The translations under genes were made by a program, and so were the position numbers. A stretch of DNA of 10,380 nt, taken from NCBI GenBank assembly GCA_003140655.1, contig PLKR01000571.1, forward strand, positions 2,927 to 13,306, written 5' to 3'. The notes under the pieces are model-generated. The model searched no databases, was not told where the DNA came from, and saw only the letters and a list, made by a program, of their open reading frames with translations. The first letter of the stretch is position 1, and each line of letters opens with the position of its first letter. This document shows, one piece after another, positions 4,905 to 10,380 of this stretch. The stretch comes from Acidobacteriaceae bacterium (GTDB lineage Bacteria; Acidobacteriota; Terriglobia; Terriglobales; Acidobacteriaceae).

Positions 4905-7757
4905 ATGAAAGGGCTCGGGTGGGCGCTCGGGATTACCCTGGCGTTGCTTTCCGCCTCCCTAAGCTGGGCGCAGACCGACGTGATTTCCGAGATTAACATC
5001 CAGGGAAACCGAAGAATTCCCGCCGAGACGGTCAAGGGACGCATCTTCACTCACCCCGGCGACATTTACGATTCCGCGGCGCTGGAGCGCGATTTCAACG
5101 CACTATGGAACACAGGCTACTTCGAGGATATCCGCTTCAGCCGCGAACAGACTCCGAAGGGGTGGCGGCTGATTATCCAGGTTAAGGAAAAGCCGACCAT
5201 CCGCGAGATCAACTATGTGGGACTGAGTTCGGTCTCCACCAGCGACGTGTTGGACCGCTTTAAGGAAGCGAAGGTTCCACTGACGGTGGAGAATCAATAC
5301 GACCCGACGAAAGTCAAGAAGGCGGAAGTGACGATCAAAGGCCTGCTGGCGGAACATGGCCGGCAGTTTGCCACGATCCGGACGGAAATACGGCAGATCC
5401 CTCCCGCTGCGATCGGGATCACATTTGTGATCAAAGAAGGTCCCAAGGTCAAGGTGGGCAAGATCACGTTCGTGGGCAACAAGAACGTCAGAACGAGAGT
5501 GCTGCGTTACGCCATGAAGAACTTGCGGCCCATCGGCATCCCGCACTCGGTCTTCCTGGAAAACATCTTCGCCAGAACCTACGACGCCACCAAGCTGGAC
5601 GAAGATGTGGAACGCGTCCGGAATGAATACCAGAATCGAGGGTTTTTCAAGGCCAACGTGACCGAGCCCAAGACGCAGATTCACGATACCGGGCACGCGG
5701 GTATCCATGTCCCGCTGGTACAGGGCGGGGCGGGTAAGTCCGTCGACATTACGATACCCATTGAAGAGGGCGAACGCTACACGCTGGGCGGCATCACGTT
5801 CAAGAACAACAAGGCGGTGACCAATGCGAAATTGCTGCGAACCATTTTCCCGATCAAGGACGGAGATGTCTTCAGCAAAGAGAAAGTAGGCAAGGGTCTG
5901 GAGAACCTGCGCAAGGCCTATGGCGAGTTGGGCTACATCAACTTCACTCCGGTACCGGAAACCAGGTTTGACGACGAAAAGAAACTGATCTTTCTTGACA
6001 TTGACGTCGACGAAGGCAAGCCGTTCTATGTGCGCCGCATTGAGTTCGTGGGCAACACTACGACCCGCGACAAGGTGATCCGGCGTGAGATCGCTCTGGA
6101 GGAGGGAAGCGTCTACAACTCTCGTCTCTGGGAGTTGAGCTTGCTGCGCTTGAACCAATTGGGATACTTCGACGTGATGAAGCCGGAGGATCCGAACGTC
6201 ACCGTCCGTCAACTGGATGAGAAAAACGGGTTGGTCGACCTGACGCTGAAGATCAAAGAGAAGGGCAAAAACAGCATTGGCCTGAATGGTGGCGTGAGCG
6301 GGCTGGAAGGCGCCTTTGTCGGCATCAATTACGCCACCAACAACTTCCTCGGTCTGGGTGAGACACTTCAGGTCCAGGCCAGCGTCGGGAATCTGGCGAA
6401 AAGCATCCGGTTCGGTTTTACCCAGCCCTACATGTTTGACCGGCCATTGCAGTTTGGTTTCAACGTGTACTACACCAAGACCAAGTACGACCAGGCCCGG
6501 CAACTCTCCATCTTCAGTGGGATGAACCTGAGCCTGCCCAACGCGGTGCTGCAGAATCTGCAGAATTACACGCAAGCAAGCGCTGGGTTCACGACGTCGT
6601 TGAGCTATCCGCTGCGCGCGCGCGACAAGCGCCGTTTCAATCGCCTGGGAATTACTTATTCCTTCGATCGGTCCTCGCTGGCGGCGCTCAGTTCTGCATC
6701 CAAGAATTTGTTCGAGTTTCTGGCCTTCCGCGGAATCTCCGGGCCGGTTGCGCTAGACGGAATCATCACCAGCAAGATCTTTCCCAACTTCTCCTTCAAT
6801 ACCATCAACAGTCCCATCTCTCCGCACAGCGGGCACCAGTTCACGTTGGGCGCGGAGCTCGCCGGGCTGGGAGGGACGATTCGCTCGGTCCGTCCGATCG
6901 TTCAGTACAAGCGCTTCATTCCTGTACAAAGGGGGCGCAACGCGCTCGGCTTCAACGTACAAGGATCTTTTATCACTGGCTATGGTGGTTTGGTCGCGCC
7001 GCCGTTCCAGCGGGCTTACCTGGGTGGGGAGAACGATCTGCGCGGTTTCGATATACGCTCGGTGTCTCCCGTGGCGTTCCTGCCGAGCGTAGGAGCGATC
7101 ACCCTGACCAATCGCGACGGAACGCCCGTCCTCAGGAACCCGCAGGATCCCCTGGCGGGGAACGTAAGCATTCCGATTCCAGTGGACCAGATCGTTTTCC
7201 CGGGCGGTGATTTCAGCGTGTTTACTAACATGGAGTACCGCATTACGATCTATGGGCCGGTGGCCTTGGCTCCATTCGTTGACACGGGCATTGACCCCAT
7301 TATCCGGAAGTCGCAGTTGCAGATTGCGCAGGTGCAATACGATGGCGTGGTCGGCCAGGCCTTTGGATGTCCGCAGCTAGTGCAAACTGCCACCGCCAAC
7401 ACCTGCACTTTAGGCAGCGTGTTGAACCCGCCGCCGTCGCAAGATCTGCAGGTTCTGGGCACGACCAACTGGCGTCCGAGAATGTCCACGGGACTTGAGC
7501 TCCAGGTGTTCCTGCCGGTAATCAACGCGCCGTTCCGACTTTACTGGGCATACAACCCGCTGCGGCTGGATAGCCCCGCGACCCCGCCGATTCCGGTTAC
7601 TCCCAGCATGTTCCCGCAGGTCTGCGGACCAGCAGGTTGCCACTTAACTGAGGCGGGATCGTATACGTATAACCTGGCGAGGAACGCCTACTCCCCGAGT
7701 TTCCTGCTGCGGGAGCCACGCAAGACGTTTCGCTTCACGGTGGCGACGACGTTCTAA
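4905..7757 (+). CDS. bamA: Outer-membrane protein assembly factor BamA
   Basis: The product is 950 residues from the ATG at 4905. This start is chosen because it opens a clean signal peptide (residues 1-22, SWA before Gln23). Neither it nor the in-frame GTG at 4830, which would put 25 polar residues before the signal, has a clear Shine-Dalgarno site. BamA folds and inserts beta-barrel proteins into the outer membrane. Five POTRA domains can be read: about 25-97, 98-181, 182-291, 292-373 and 374-455. The barrel runs 456-950 with the family-defining RGF at 713-715 (in GGENDLRGF) and a terminal aromatic beta-signal ending FRFTVATTF. E. coli BamA is about 810 residues; most of the excess is in the barrel, including about 54 residues after RGF and two Cys-pair loops (Cys822/834 and Cys907/912). 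A Skp/OmpH gene follows, the classic neighbour. Confidence 0.96.
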   Translation: MKGLGWALGITLALLSASLSWAQTDVISEINIQGNRRIPAETVKGRIFTHPGDIYDSAALERDFNALWNTGYFEDIRFSREQTPKGWRLIIQVKEKPTIREINYVGLSSVSTSDVLDRFKEAKVPLTVENQYDPTKVKKAEVTIKGLLAEHGRQFATIRTEIRQIPPAAIGITFVIKEGPKVKVGKITFVGNKNVRTRVLRYAMKNLRPIGIPHSVFLENIFARTYDATKLDEDVERVRNEYQNRGFFKANVTEPKTQIHDTGHAGIHVPLVQGGAGKSVDITIPIEEGERYTLGGITFKNNKAVTNAKLLRTIFPIKDGDVFSKEKVGKGLENLRKAYGELGYINFTPVPETRFDDEKKLIFLDIDVDEGKPFYVRRIEFVGNTTTRDKVIRREIALEEGSVYNSRLWELSLLRLNQLGYFDVMKPEDPNVTVRQLDEKNGLVDLTLKIKEKGKNSIGLNGGVSGLEGAFVGINYATNNFLGLGETLQVQASVGNLAKSIRFGFTQPYMFDRPLQFGFNVYYTKTKYDQARQLSIFSGMNLSLPNAVLQNLQNYTQASAGFTTSLSYPLRARDKRRFNRLGITYSFDRSSLAALSSASKNLFEFLAFRGISGPVALDGIITSKIFPNFSFNTINSPISPHSGHQFTLGAELAGLGGTIRSVRPIVQYKRFIPVQRGRNALGFNVQGSFITGYGGLVAPPFQRAYLGGENDLRGFDIRSVSPVAFLPSVGAITLTNRDGTPVLRNPQDPLAGNVSIPIPVDQIVFPGGDFSVFTNMEYRITIYGPVALAPFVDTGIDPIIRKSQLQIAQVQYDGVVGQAFGCPQLVQTATANTCTLGSVLNPPPSQDLQVLGTTNWRPRMSTGLELQVFLPVINAPFRLYWAYNPLRLDSPATPPIPVTPSMFPQVCGPAGCHLTEAGSYTYNLARNAYSPSFLLREPRKTFRFTVATTF

Positions 7758-7779
7758 GGGCAGGTTCGCAGCAGAAGGT

Positions 7780-7809
7780 TTGACGACGGCTGAGGATGCT
7801 CTCTATAAT
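7780..7809 (+). promoter_or_regulatory. Strong sigma-70-type promoter for the skp leader
   Basis: TTGACG (7780-7785), an 18-nt spacer and a perfect TATAAT (7804-7809) make this the best promoter match in the window. Transcription is expected near 7816, only about 60 nt past the bamA stop. I see no terminator between bamA and this promoter, so read-through from bamA is also possible. Confidence 0.8.
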
Positions 7810-7815
7810 TGCTGT

Positions 7816-8087
7816 GATCCACGCCATTGCAGAAAGCTGGTCAGGGTGGACGACACGTCCGCAACCCCGGCGTGTGACGCTGGCAGTCCAGTGCGCCTTG
7901 TCGTAGAGGTTTGACGGCGGCCGGTGCAAGAAACGCAAGGCAAAGAAACGCAACACGATGACCTCGTGAGTTTGGGCCTGATAAGTTCGGCCCAATAAGT
8001 CCGGCCCAGCGTTGTCCGTGGGTAGTCCGAGTTCATTCCCGGAACCATCTTCACCGGAACTATGTTCCAAGGAGTTTAAGAGATCCA
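7816..8087 (+). promoter_or_regulatory. Long hairpin-rich 5' leader of skp (possible regulatory RNA)
   Basis: This is the main part of the only gene-free stretch above 300 bases. About 270 nt separate the predicted start from the skp ATG. Short stems visible by eye are 7846-7852/7856-7862, 7867-7873/7877-7883, 7954-7958/7964-7968, 7972-7978/7989-7995 and 8056-8060/8064-8068. The last lies directly before AAGGAG (8069-8074), the only ribosome-site candidate, whose 13-nt spacing to the ATG is long. An 11-nt direct repeat AAGAAACGCAA occurs at 7928-7938 and 7943-7953. I recognise no known riboswitch consensus. It may be a leader controlling skp, a separate small RNA, or simply an unstructured UTR with chance stems. 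Confidence 0.45.
7972..8008 (+). repeat. Tandem 14-mer with alternative hairpin pairing
   Basis: ATAAGTTCGGCCCA (7981-7994) and ATAAGTCCGGCCCA (7995-8008) are head-to-tail with one difference. The preceding TTGGGCC (7972-7978) can pair with GGCCCAA at 7989-7995, or its TGGGCC part with GGCCCA in the second copy (8003-8008). The two pairings exclude each other. It lies within the skp leader. Confidence 0.7.
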
Positions 8088-8792
8088 ATGACAAGCAAGT
8101 TTCTGCGATCTGTCCTGGCCATTGCGGTATTCTCGATGATTTCCGCATGGGCCCAAACCGGTGGCGCCGCCACCCCGTCTAGTTCATCTGCTGCAGCTGC
8201 GAGTCCGGCCGCTGCGGTGTCCACGACCGGTACCAGGGTCGGGACGATCAATGTGGAGGCTGCCGTCTTCGGTTCCAACGAAGGCCGTCGTGACGCCGAT
8301 GTCCTGACCAAGAAACTGGAGCCCAAGCAGAACGAACTCAAGGCCCAGAATGAGGAGCTTGAGGGCCTGCAGAAGCAAATGCAGACCCAGGGCGACAAAC
8401 TGAACGACGAGGCCAAGGCTACTCTTCTCAAGCAGATTGAGACCAAGAAAAAGTCCCTCGATCGTGCCGTCCAGGATTTCCAGGAGGACGGACAGAACCA
8501 GGGAAAAGAGATTTTCTCGCGCATTTTGCAGAAGATGGCACCCACGATCGTGAAATACGCCCAAGAGAATGGATACCAGCTGATCGTGGATACGTCGAAC
8601 CAGTGGCCCCAAAGCCCGGTTCTATGGTCGGGTGAAGGCGTGGACATCACGAAGGCGATCGTCGACGCCTACAACGTGCAGTCGGGTGTGCCGGCTCCCG
8701 CGCCGACGGGCGCTCCGGCGGCGAAGGTGCCTCCGAAGCCCGCTACGACTCCGAAGCCGGCGGCTCCGACGTCAACCGCACCACCTAAGTAA
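8088..8792 (+). CDS. skp: Periplasmic chaperone of the Skp/OmpH family
   Basis: The product is 234 residues. Residues 1-22 form a signal peptide ending AWA before Gln23. A low-complexity Ser/Ala/Pro linker (23-48) leads to the OmpH domain from RVGTINVEAAVF (about 50). A long Lys/Glu/Gln-rich coiled-coil stretch follows at about 75-155, and the terminal YAQENGYQLIVDTSNQ segment is characteristic of the family. Skp trimers hold unfolded outer-membrane proteins in the periplasm and hand them to the BAM complex, which fits the position right after bamA. Classical Skp is about 160 residues; this one is longer through the N-terminal linker and a Pro/Ala/Lys-rich tail (about 200-234) of unknown role. 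The neighbours lpxD-fabZ-lpxA, usual in Proteobacteria, do not follow. AAGGAG lies 13 nt before the ATG. Confidence 0.9.
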   Translation: MTSKFLRSVLAIAVFSMISAWAQTGGAATPSSSSAAAASPAAAVSTTGTRVGTINVEAAVFGSNEGRRDADVLTKKLEPKQNELKAQNEELEGLQKQMQTQGDKLNDEAKATLLKQIETKKKSLDRAVQDFQEDGQNQGKEIFSRILQKMAPTIVKYAQENGYQLIVDTSNQWPQSPVLWSGEGVDITKAIVDAYNVQSGVPAPAPTGAPAAKVPPKPATTPKPAAPTSTAPPK

Positions 8793-8793
8793 G

Positions 8794-8822
8794 TTTTCCA
8801 CGACACCACGTGTGTCGGAAAA
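8794..8822 (+). other. Hairpin just after the skp stop
   Basis: CGACAC (8801-8806) pairs with GTGTCG (8812-8817). After a 2-nt bulge, TTTTC (8794-8798) pairs with GAAAA (8818-8822). It precedes the strong terminator by 8 nt and may reinforce it, or act as a terminator for the opposite strand. Confidence 0.5.
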
Positions 8823-8830
8823 GTTCCCAG

Positions 8831-8857
8831 AGGCCGCGTCCAAGCGCGGCCTTTTTT
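8831..8857 (+). terminator. Intrinsic terminator of skp
   Basis: A perfect 8-bp stem AGGCCGCG (8831-8838) with CGCGGCCT (8845-8852), a 6-nt loop and a run of six T (8852-8857) form a textbook Rho-independent terminator 38 nt after the skp stop. Confidence 0.95.
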
Positions 8858-8920
8858 CTTTGCTCGATCCCGTCCAACGCAGAGGGTTTTGGTGTCCTTA
8901 GCAGCAACCGCATTGCAATC

Positions 8921-8926
8921 GGGAGG
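8921..8926 (+). promoter_or_regulatory. Ribosome binding site fixing a TTG start
   Basis: GGGAGG at 8921-8926 lies 5 nt before TTG at 8932. No ATG or GTG gives a better-placed start before the membrane segment, so this site decides the TTG start of the TonB-family gene. I see no convincing promoter in the 64 nt between the skp terminator and this site. Confidence 0.75.
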
Positions 8927-8931
8927 ACACT

Positions 8932-9660
8932 TTGTTCACCAGCACACTGAATTCGTCATGGGACGAGCGTTCGCGCCGCGGATTGACAACCTTGACATCG
9001 TTTGGCATGCAGGCTCTGGTGGGCGCCGTGTTGCTGGTTTTGCCGCTCCTTCACCCGACGGGATTGCCTTCCTTGCGCCAACTCTCGACGCCGGTCAGTC
9101 TGGGTCAGCCTCTGGAAGAGCCTGCTGCAGTCAGAACGCATATGGGTGGAAACACCTTTGCCCCGAGCAACCCTGCGGCCATCACTCTGAGAATGCCTAC
9201 GCGAATTCCGAGTGACATACCATCTGCCAGTGATGATGGTCTGCCGCAACTCGGACCGTCTGGTCCCAACATTACGGGAGCTTGGGGACCGGGTAGTCTG
9301 GATGGAGTGCGTGATTCTTTGGGGACGGATCCGCGCCCGATTATGCCGTCAGCGCCGGTGACGGTGGCTCCTCCGCTCCGCATCTCGCACATGAGCGAGG
9401 GGGATCTGATTCACAAGATTCTGCCGTCGTATCCTCCGCTGGCCCGAAGTGCGCGTATCCAGGGGCAAGTCGTGTTGCAAGCGGTGATCAGCAAGCAAGG
9501 CGTCATCGAGAATCTTAAAGTTCTGGCCGGACATCCCATGCTGGTGCCGGCGGCGATCGAGGCCGTGCGGCAGTGGCGCTACCGGCCTTACTTCTTAAAC
9601 AATGAGCCTGTAGAAGTGGAAACCCAGATCATCGTGAACTTCTCGCTGGCAGGAAGCTGA
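8932..9660 (+). CDS. TonB-family energy-transducer protein
   Basis: The product is 242 residues with a TTG start. A short cytoplasmic N-terminus rich in charged residues precedes one membrane segment (about 21-40, then HPTGLPSL). A 120-residue periplasmic linker is proline- and glycine-containing but lacks the Glu-Pro/Lys-Pro repeats of classical TonB. The C-terminal TonB domain is clear at about 162-240: ILPSYPPLARSARIQGQVVLQAVI, then the G-x-(I/V)-x-x-L-x-V-L-x-GHP segment, and AIEAVRQWRYRPY. TonB proteins couple the inner-membrane proton gradient, through ExbB/ExbD, to outer-membrane receptors. ExbB/ExbD are not in this window. It could instead be a TonB-domain protein of other function, since Acidobacteriota carry many paralogues. 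Confidence 0.88.
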   Translation: MFTSTLNSSWDERSRRGLTTLTSFGMQALVGAVLLVLPLLHPTGLPSLRQLSTPVSLGQPLEEPAAVRTHMGGNTFAPSNPAAITLRMPTRIPSDIPSASDDGLPQLGPSGPNITGAWGPGSLDGVRDSLGTDPRPIMPSAPVTVAPPLRISHMSEGDLIHKILPSYPPLARSARIQGQVVLQAVISKQGVIENLKVLAGHPMLVPAAIEAVRQWRYRPYFLNNEPVEVETQIIVNFSLAGS

Positions 9661-9672
9661 TGGGTAAAGCAA

Positions 9673-9740
9673 GTTTCCAGTTTTCGATTTCCAGTTTCCA
9701 GCGTCTTCACATGAAATCTGGAAACTGGAGACCGGAAACT
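9673..9740. repeat. Inverted array of GTTTCCA-type heptamers
   Basis: Four head-to-tail heptamers of GTTTCCA type fill 9673-9700, and three of the inverse TGGAAAC type fill 9719-9739. The arms 9678-9700 and 9719-9741 pair over 23 positions with one mismatch and two G-T pairs; the inner 10 bp are perfect, around an 18-nt centre. It starts 12 nt after the TonB-family stop and would fold as a strong RNA hairpin. It lacks a T-tract. Confidence 0.85.
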
Positions 9741-9788
9741 GCCGTGGGAGTAGCCCAAGCGTAACCTAAACGCGCGCGCCGCTCCCGC

Positions 9789-9794
9789 TATAAT
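9789..9794 (+). promoter_or_regulatory. -10 box of alr, leaderless-type spacing
   Basis: A perfect TATAAT ends 8 nt before GTG at 9803, so transcription should begin at about 9801-9803. The region between has no Shine-Dalgarno site, and upstream there is a run of alternating C/G (9771-9779) rather than a -35 consensus. Confidence 0.6.
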
Positions 9795-9802
9795 CGAGCC
9801 CA

Positions 9803-10380
9803 GTGGCGACAACTGCAGAAATTCTGAGCCGCGTGGCCACCCGACCCACATGGGCGGAAGTTTCTCTGGCTGCTCTGCGGCAAAACTTCCGCACGGTTGT
9901 GAAACATGCAGGAGCGGGGGTGACCGTGTGCGCGGTGGTGAAAGCCGACGCTTACGGCCACGGTGCCGTGGAATGCTCTCGCGCTCTGCAGGCGGAAGGC
10001 GCGAAGTGGCTGGGCGTTACATCGCTCGATGAGGCGATCCCGCTGCGCGAGGCGGGTATCGAGTCGCGGATTTTGTTGATGACGGGTTTCTGGCGCGGCG
10101 AAGAAAGCGAGATCGTGCGCCTGCGGCTCACTCCCACGGTATGGGAGCCGTGGCACATCGAGTCTCTGGAGAATGCCGCAGCGTCCGGAGCGGTGCGCCA
10201 GGCTGTGCATTTGAAAGTGGATACAGGGATGGGCCGGCTGGGCGTGTCCTTGGATGAACTTCCGGCTGTGCTGAAAGCTCTCGGCGCGGCTCCGCATCTT
10301 ATTCTCGAAGGGCTCTCGACGCATCTGGCTTCCTCCGAAATCATGGACGCGCCGTCGGTGGCTGAACAGGAGCGCCGTTT
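9803..10380 (+). CDS. alr: Alanine racemase, 5' part (runs off the window)
   Basis: 192 codons are visible of a family usually about 370-390 long; the 3' part lies outside. Alr is a cytoplasmic PLP enzyme interconverting L- and D-alanine for peptidoglycan. The PLP lysine is Lys47 in VVKADAYGHG. HLKVDTGMGRLG holds Lys138 and Arg145, which match in spacing the carbamylated Lys129 and Arg136 of the Geobacillus enzyme. LEGLSTHLASSE is the next conserved strand. The open frame RPTWAEVSLAALRQN begins the family homology at about residue 14. Possible starts are GTG 9803 (fits the -10 box and a leaderless start) and GTG 9833 (closer to the family start, but also without a ribosome site). The ATG at 9850 is out of frame. 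Confidence 0.93.
   Translation, partial: MATTAEILSRVATRPTWAEVSLAALRQNFRTVVKHAGAGVTVCAVVKADAYGHGAVECSRALQAEGAKWLGVTSLDEAIPLREAGIESRILLMTGFWRGEESEIVRLRLTPTVWEPWHIESLENAAASGAVRQAVHLKVDTGMGRLGVSLDELPAVLKALGAAPHLILEGLSTHLASSEIMDAPSVAEQERR

Noticed and set aside
5103..6575. Long minus-strand open frame (490 codons) opposite bamA
   Set aside because: It lies wholly inside the POTRA/barrel coding region, has no family motif or start signals, and is explained by codon bias of bamA.
7758..8087. Small protein gene in the skp leader
   Set aside because: No open frame with a ribosome site and plausible composition was seen; the few frames are on the minus strand and run into flanking genes.
1..10380. 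Mobile elements, CRISPR, tRNA, phage or defence genes
   Set aside because: No transposase, integrase, spaced direct-repeat array, tRNA cloverleaf or toxin-antitoxin-like pair was recognised; the gene content is housekeeping and envelope.

Overview
The window is one strand-consistent block of chromosomal housekeeping genes, all on the + strand, from a GC-rich Gram-negative bacterium. The gene content (BamA, a Skp/OmpH chaperone, TonB) shows a diderm cell envelope. A DUF4382/DUF5666-type lipoprotein, a stand-alone short TonB protein and the character of the RRF and BamA sequences point to Acidobacteriota (Koribacter/Terriglobia-like). This taxonomic call is inference from protein character, not from a database search.

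Layout: (1) 1-39 is the last 12 codons of a gene whose C-terminus looks like UMP kinase (pyrH). It is followed by a 72-bp imperfect palindrome of 10-nt iterated units (46-117), a -10 box and frr (180-770), the canonical pyrH-frr order. (2) A secreted lipoprotein gene (1017-2411) ends in a strong intrinsic terminator. (3) A cytoplasmic bis-MGD/[4Fe-4S] molybdopterin oxidoreductase (2516-4708) sits alone. Its TATAAT box lies 6 nt before the ATG, which predicts a leaderless mRNA. (4) bamA (4905-7757) encodes five POTRA domains and an enlarged barrel. It is followed by a strong promoter (TTGACG-18-TATAAT), a 270-nt hairpin-rich leader and a skp/ompH gene (8088-8792) closed by a textbook terminator. 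(5) A TonB-family gene with a TTG start (8932-9660) is followed by an inverted array of heptamers, then a second leaderless-type promoter and the 5' part of alanine racemase (9803 to the window end).

Functionally the right half is an envelope-biogenesis neighbourhood: Skp carries unfolded outer-membrane proteins to BamA, TonB energises outer-membrane receptors, and Alr supplies D-alanine for peptidoglycan. Perfect TATAAT hexamers precede five of the genes (frr, the molybdoenzyme, bamA, skp, alr), so most genes here look individually promoted rather than co-transcribed.

I see no mobile element, CRISPR array, tRNA, phage or defence system. The least explained parts are the long structured skp leader, three families of short iterated repeats (10-mer palindrome, inverted GTTTCCA heptamers, and CAGTGGN heptamers inside the molybdoenzyme coding region), and the leaderless-type starts.
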